Under the pieces are notes generated by a model. It saw only the letters and a list, made by a program, of their open reading frames with translations, searched no databases and was not told the DNA's origin. A stretch of DNA of 64,000 nt from Muribaculaceae bacterium (GTDB lineage: Bacteria; Bacteroidota; Bacteroidia; Bacteroidales; Muribaculaceae), in contig JAFTRI010000026.1 in the NCBI GenBank assembly GCA_017462345.1, positions 51,133 to 115,132 on the forward strand, written 5' to 3'. A program made the position numbers and the translations under genes. Below, in pieces: positions 61,155-64,000 of the stretch. The first letter of the stretch is position 1. Each line of letters begins with the position of its first letter.

Positions 61155-61166
61155 GATAAGAAATGA

Positions 61167-61194
61167 ATATTTTAAGTATATATCTATTATCGGT
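61167..61194. repeat. Cassette right-end element, copy 2
   Basis: Matches 53,633-53,660 at 26 of 28 positions and ends at CGGT, after which the two sequences share nothing. See copy 1. Confidence 0.7.
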
Positions 61195-61305
61195 AGATGT
61201 CATCGTGGATGCCTACTGGCATTTTCTTTTTTGTTTAAACGTTTTTATCATGGGATATTAGTTCTATTTAGTGGTTATAGTTTGTTTCAGGTAGTATTTA
61301 TAAAA

Positions 61306-61497
61306 TTATTTAGTGGAGGAAGTTTGGTTTGACTGTGATACTGAAGGATCATTATGCTCAATAGAATGAACCATATCATTCTCTATGCGAATACAACCTT
61401 TATGCTCTAATTTAGTCAAAATATTATTAACTCTGTCTTGTTCAATTTTGTGTTGCTCTGCCAAATCAGATAAACTAATTTTGGTAATTATGTACAA
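61306..61497 (-). CDS. Winged-helix-like fragment or small regulator
   Basis: 63 codons with TTG as the only usable start; no ATG follows the predicted RNA start before the HTH. LSDLAEQHKIEQDRVNNILT KLEHKG resembles a helix-turn-helix with wing (positions about 8-40). A good promoter sits upstream (61,531-61,562). It could be a short regulator of the island or a decayed piece of a larger gene. Confidence 0.35.
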   Translation of the reverse strand: MYIITKISLSDLAEQHKIEQDRVNNILTKLEHKGCIRIENDMVHSIEHNDPSVSQSNQTSSTK

Positions 61498-61512
61498 GTT
61501 TACACCAATTAG

Positions 61513-61562
61513 GTGCTATGTTCGCTAACGCAAATGTAGCACTTTTTTGGGGATATAGAAAA
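61513..61562 (-). promoter_or_regulatory. Promoter with inverted repeat over the -7 box
   Basis: Minus strand TTTT (61,559-61,562), 20-base spacer, TACATTTG (61,531-61,538). A GTGCTA/TAGCAC inverted repeat (61,513-61,518 and 61,537-61,542) brackets the -7 box and the RNA start: an operator candidate. Confidence 0.5.
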
Positions 61563-61566
61563 GTAG

Positions 61567-62067
61567 TTAAGGGTTTATTTCGTGATAAGGGTCGTAAAAT
61601 AAAGGATATAGCATACCATGACTTCCTACAATAAAATGTATTCTTGGGGAACGTTTTCCTGTGCTCTTATCGGCTATATCCTTATCTGTATATAATGCAA
61701 AATGATAAATTTCTGGTAAATTGTCTATATTTTTCTTATTAAAATGCCTTTTTAGCTCATTTAGTATATTCTTTCCCCTTGTAGGATGTAAATGCCACAC
61801 ACCATTGTTATCCTCATTCAACAAACCATCAATAGAATTATCGCACAATGCTTTTATTTTTTCAAAATAATTATGACTATCCTTGCCAAAAAGTTCTTGA
61901 TTAAACGAGAACTTCCCTCCACTTAAATCAACATGACTGTAACAAATTACAGGTGAAATTATTTTGGATATATAAATATCGCTATCTATGATTTTATCTC
62001 CAATTTTATATTTACGATGCAATTCATTTAATTCATCTGCATCGTAATCTATTCCACCGAATTTCAT
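61567..62067 (-). CDS. Putative toxin partner of the Panacea-type antitoxin
   Basis: The 166-residue protein (KFGGIDYDADELNELHRKYK... IHFIVGSHGMLYPLFYDPYHEI) has a zinc-free, alpha/beta look and no motif I can name. Its start overlaps the stop of the upstream Panacea-domain gene by four bases (ATGA), the usual layout of toxin-antitoxin pairs of this class, where the partner toxin is highly variable. Toxicity is inferred from that arrangement only. Confidence 0.6.
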   Translation of the reverse strand: MKFGGIDYDADELNELHRKYKIGDKIIDSDIYISKIISPVICYSHVDLSGGKFSFNQELFGKDSHNYFEKIKALCDNSIDGLLNEDNNGVWHLHPTRGKNILNELKRHFNKKNIDNLPEIYHFALYTDKDIADKSTGKRSPRIHFIVGSHGMLYPLFYDPYHEINP

Positions 62068-62615
62068 TGTTCTTTAGCTCTATTTCTTAACATCCTTTGG
62101 TTGTAATATTCAAACATTGTATTTAATGGTATTTCTTTTTCTGAATGTTCAAATGGCAACAATCCTTCTCGTTGTTCACTCCACGGCAATTCTGAATGTG
62201 TTAAAAAGACAAGTCTATCGTGTTCCATTGCCCCATAATGGTCATATATAGACTCTATGAATTTATTTTGTTCTTCTGTTATATTTAAATTGGCACGTTG
62301 TTTTTCGGCTTCTGTTGAAAGCAGAATTTCTATTTCTTCTCCGGTTTGCTTGACACCAATATCCTCTATATTAAACTGATTATACATAGGGATATGTTTA
62401 TAAGTATCATAAACGGTTCTATAAACAGGTCCATTTACCCATGCTTGAGGTATATCTTCAAACAATGTGTTTTCTTTGCCAAAATACACCATGTGCCACG
62501 CTTGCATATAATACAATACCTTTTGTAATTTCAAAGGACATATTGAATCCCCATTTTGGATCAATCTCAAAATGGTATATTTTGCTATATCTTGAATATC
62601 TACCATTGTTATCAT
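62064..62615 (-). CDS. Panacea-domain (DUF4065, SocA-like) antitoxin
   Basis: 183 residues from the ATG at 62,615: VDIQDIAKYTILRLIQNGD, then KLQKVLYYMQAWHMVYFG and WVNGPVYRTVYDTY, the hallmarks of the Panacea domain, which acts as a chaperone-like antitoxin to many unrelated toxins. A promoter at 62,633-62,664 lies inside the longer frame (opening at 62,663), so the start must be at 62,615 or 62,606. The gene overlaps its partner by four bases. Confidence 0.85.
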   Translation of the reverse strand: MITMVDIQDIAKYTILRLIQNGDSICPLKLQKVLYYMQAWHMVYFGKENTLFEDIPQAWVNGPVYRTVYDTYKHIPMYNQFNIEDIGVKQTGEEIEILLSTEAEKQRANLNITEEQNKFIESIYDHYGAMEHDRLVFLTHSELPWSEQREGLLPFEHSEKEIPLNTMFEYYNQRMLRNRAKEQ

Positions 62616-62632
62616 AACATACACTTTTTTTG

Positions 62633-62664
62633 CAAAGATATTGATAAATATGTTCTTTTTCAAA
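62633..62664 (-). promoter_or_regulatory. Promoter of the Panacea pair
   Basis: Minus strand TTTG (62,661-62,664), 20-base spacer, TATCTTTG (62,633-62,640): full consensus; RNA start near 62,626, so the leader is 10-20 bases. Confidence 0.8.
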
Positions 62665-62696
62665 GTTTAGACATTTAAAATATCAAAAAGTTTAAC

Positions 62697-62960
62697 TACC
62701 TTTGTGGCGATAGTTGAAATGCTATCACGACATTTGGATTTTTTATAGCGTTTTTGCTATTGTACTTAGTTCAGAAAACTGCCAATTTTCAAAACACTAC
62801 AAGGACAATAGACACGAAACGCCTACGCATAGCGTGGGTGGTGTTTGTATGTAGTGTGGGTATGGCAGTACCTCTGAATAGTACAACCAACCTGCGCTTT
62901 CTTTTTATGGTTAGTGCAGATAATTAACGGCAATATTGCACTAACTAAAAACTATAACTC
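62697..62960 (+). promoter_or_regulatory. Structured leader of the lipoprotein gene
   Basis: TACCTTTG at 62,697-62,704 is a -7 box (no clear TTTG above it). The roughly 250-base leader holds several stems: ATAGC/GCTAT near 62,750, CCTACGC-ATA-GCGTGGG near 62,820-62,840, and a perfect 9-bp GTTAGTGCA/TGCACTAAC (62,910-62,918 with 62,937-62,945) just before the ATG at 62,961. This suggests post-transcriptional control, but no known riboswitch class is recognised. Confidence 0.5.
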
Positions 62961-63632
62961 ATGAAAGTAAAATCATTCCCATTAGCATTAATTGTCTTAT
63001 CCTTCGCATGCTTTCAATCATGCTCAAGTAATGATGAAGCATTGGATTCGTTAGAAGAAAAAACGAATCCACAAGATGTAACCGTCACGTTGGACTATAC
63101 ATTTTCCGAAAGCGGCAGCTTAACAAGGGCAATAAGAGAGAAAGCCATCAAATCATCAGAAATTACAACAACCGCGAAAGGCGAAGAAATATACACGAAT
63201 TTCCATAAAAAATGTCTTGAAACAAGACAACTGACACCTACCACCTACTCATTGACCTTTACAAATCAAGAAACTGGTGCTGTTGCAATCATAAATGGTA
63301 GGTGGGATAAAAAAGATGGAATAAGATTGCCTGAGGGAACTTATAATGTTAGTGGTACTTCTACACCGAAAGAGGGTGGTTTTAAGGAATGGTCGGATAG
63401 TGTTTATTTGGCTTTCAACGAAACCGTTTCCTTAAATAAAGATGATACACAACTTACTCTTACTGCAATCTATGATTCATTCTTGTTGATGCTTGACGCA
63501 GAAAATACAACTAACGTATCTTGTAAATGCACGAATGTTACATCGTCAACGAAAAAAGGCGTTCCATACGACGATAAACTATTTTGGATTTTTTGGCAAA
63601 AAACGGGACATTTTGCTATTTTTGCAGCGTGA
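62961..63632 (+). CDS. Lipoprotein of unknown function, 3' end probably altered
   Basis: The 223-residue product has a lipobox (LSFACFQSC, Cys21) and a Ser/Asn/Asp-rich segment after it, then a beta-sandwich-like domain (residues about 40-190, e.g. QLTPTTYSLTFTNQETGAVA, DGIRLPEGTYNVSGTSTP) reminiscent of fimbrillin-type modules. The last 30 codons overlap a full promoter at 63,593-63,624, which suggests the natural C-terminus was replaced or lost when the following gene fragment was joined. Confidence 0.65.
   Translation: MKVKSFPLALIVLSFACFQSCSSNDEALDSLEEKTNPQDVTVTLDYTFSESGSLTRAIREKAIKSSEITTTAKGEEIYTNFHKKCLETRQLTPTTYSLTFTNQETGAVAIINGRWDKKDGIRLPEGTYNVSGTSTPKEGGFKEWSDSVYLAFNETVSLNKDDTQLTLTAIYDSFLLMLDAENTTNVSCKCTNVTSSTKKGVPYDDKLFWIFWQKTGHFAIFAA
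63593..63624 (+). promoter_or_regulatory. Promoter for the fragment at 63,640
   Basis: TTG (63,593-63,595), 21-base spacer, TATTTTTG (63,617-63,624): consensus match, located inside the 3' end of the lipoprotein frame and 15 bases upstream of the ATG at 63,640. Confidence 0.55.
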
Positions 63633-63639
63633 ATATGAG

Positions 63640-63687
63640 ATGATTATGAGTGTAACACGAGAAATAAAAAAAGAATTGCTGCATTGA
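63640..63687 (+). pseudogene. N-terminal fragment, possibly of an AAA-type ATPase, cut by the IS
   Basis: MIMSVTREIKKELLH then stop three bases before the IS terminal repeat. The start resembles the N-termini of Bacteroidetes DUF4143-type ATPases (T-R-E/x-x-x-x-L...W then KPLLLRGARQVGKT), and a strong promoter precedes it. Only 15 residues remain, so the assignment is tentative. Confidence 0.3.
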
Positions 63688-63689
63688 AG

Positions 63690-64000
63690 TGAACCCCAAA
63701 AGTTGGACAAAAAACTTTTGGGATTTATTTTATGCGTAAGAAACACGATCATTCAGCATTGCTAAAATATATGCATATGCTTGAAGATGGTTATTCCATC
63801 AATTACATTCACACCAGGTATGGGAAGACCAAAGAAAGTACAGAAACCGGAAATGGGACTTGTACGCCTTCGCAGGGAGAATCAGGAACTAAAGACGGAG
63901 AATGCGTTGCTAAAAAAAGTGAAAGCCTTAGTCGAGGAGAGAGAAGCCCGTCTGCGCGATTGGGCGGGGGCAATCCGAGAACTAAGGCAAGAAGGACACA
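63690..64000 (+). mobile_element. IS3-family insertion sequence, left part, runs off the window
   Basis: Begins with the IS3-type terminal repeat TGAACCCCAAAAGTTGGACA at 63,690 (its AAAAGTT pairs with the nearby AACTTTT), followed by the 5' end of a transposase orfA. The right end is outside the window. Target duplication cannot be checked. Confidence 0.82.
63732..64000 (+). pseudogene. IS3-family OrfA with internal deletion and frameshift
   Basis: The frame from the ATG at 63,732 starts as OrfA (MRKKHDHSALLKYMHMLEDG..., the N-terminal HTH) to about 63,822, then the OrfA sequence resumes in another frame as GRPKKVQKPEMGLVRLRREN and the leucine-zipper-like segment ELKTENALLKKV. The middle of the DNA-binding domain is deleted (length unknown, probably several tens of codons), so no full-length OrfA can be made. 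Confidence 0.7.

Noticed and set aside
62616-62663. Longer start of the Panacea gene
   Set aside because: It contains the consensus -7 box and lies upstream of the predicted transcript start.

Overview
The window is a Bacteroidales chromosome segment, probably from the Muribaculaceae or a close relative (family level is inference). The support is the type IX secretion translocon protein SprA with cargo carrying C-terminal sorting domains, promoters of the Bacteroidetes TTTG / N19-21 / TAnnTTTG type, SusD-like-era lipoproteins with Ser/Asp-rich lipobox tails, family-10 glycosidase-like proteins, DPP IV, KdsA and a DUF5106 thioredoxin-like protein.

Bases 1-49,500 are an ordinary, gene-dense chromosomal backbone. 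Minus-strand genes at the left are fmt (cut by the window edge), an RluA-type pseudouridine synthase, and an MBOAT O-acyltransferase with an SGNH hydrolase. Then come rmuC (+), an ECF sigma factor, a large secreted GH10-like protein, a phosphohexomutase, the 2,481-residue sprA and ruvA (-), and a secreted phosphodiester glycosidase (+). A long minus-strand run follows: an ATP-grasp protein with two receiver domains, a coiled-coil protein, DPP IV, a membrane protein, miaA and a secreted lectin-like protein. Two further minus-strand operons are a TolB-like propeller with an amidase, and DUF5106-mnmA-bifunctional nuclease-nucleoside transporter-rsmE-kdsA-TPR. The backbone ends with clpB, ogt and a lipoprotein (+), fabI (-) and a second GH10-like protein (+), closed by a strong terminator at 49,466-49,506. 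Three secreted proteins (9,203, 19,467 and 34,642 starts) end in T9SS-like sorting domains, so SprA and its likely cargo sit in the same window.

Bases 49,508 to 64,000 are a mosaic accessory island. Two AT-rich cassettes, about 49,514-53,660 and 59,969-61,194, lie in the same orientation and share both ends. The left end is a roughly 165-bp repeat placed about 10 bp past the stop of a multi-pass membrane gene (or its remnant). The right end is a 28-bp element (26/28 identical) about 12-13 bp upstream of the first gene's start. The first cassette carries FRG-domain, PLD-like and four-TM membrane genes: a candidate anti-phage or abortive-infection system that I cannot match to a named one. The second carries a two-TM coiled-coil protein and only the C-terminal tail of a four-TM protein homologous to that of cassette 1. 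Between them is a less AT-rich prophage fragment (terminase, portal, HicBA, large polyvalent protein) whose two outermost genes are both truncated.

Right of the cassettes are a winged-helix fragment, a Panacea-type toxin-antitoxin pair, a lipoprotein with a long structured leader, a fragment of what may be an ATPase gene, and a deletion-damaged IS3-family element that runs off the right edge. No rRNA, tRNA or CRISPR array was found.
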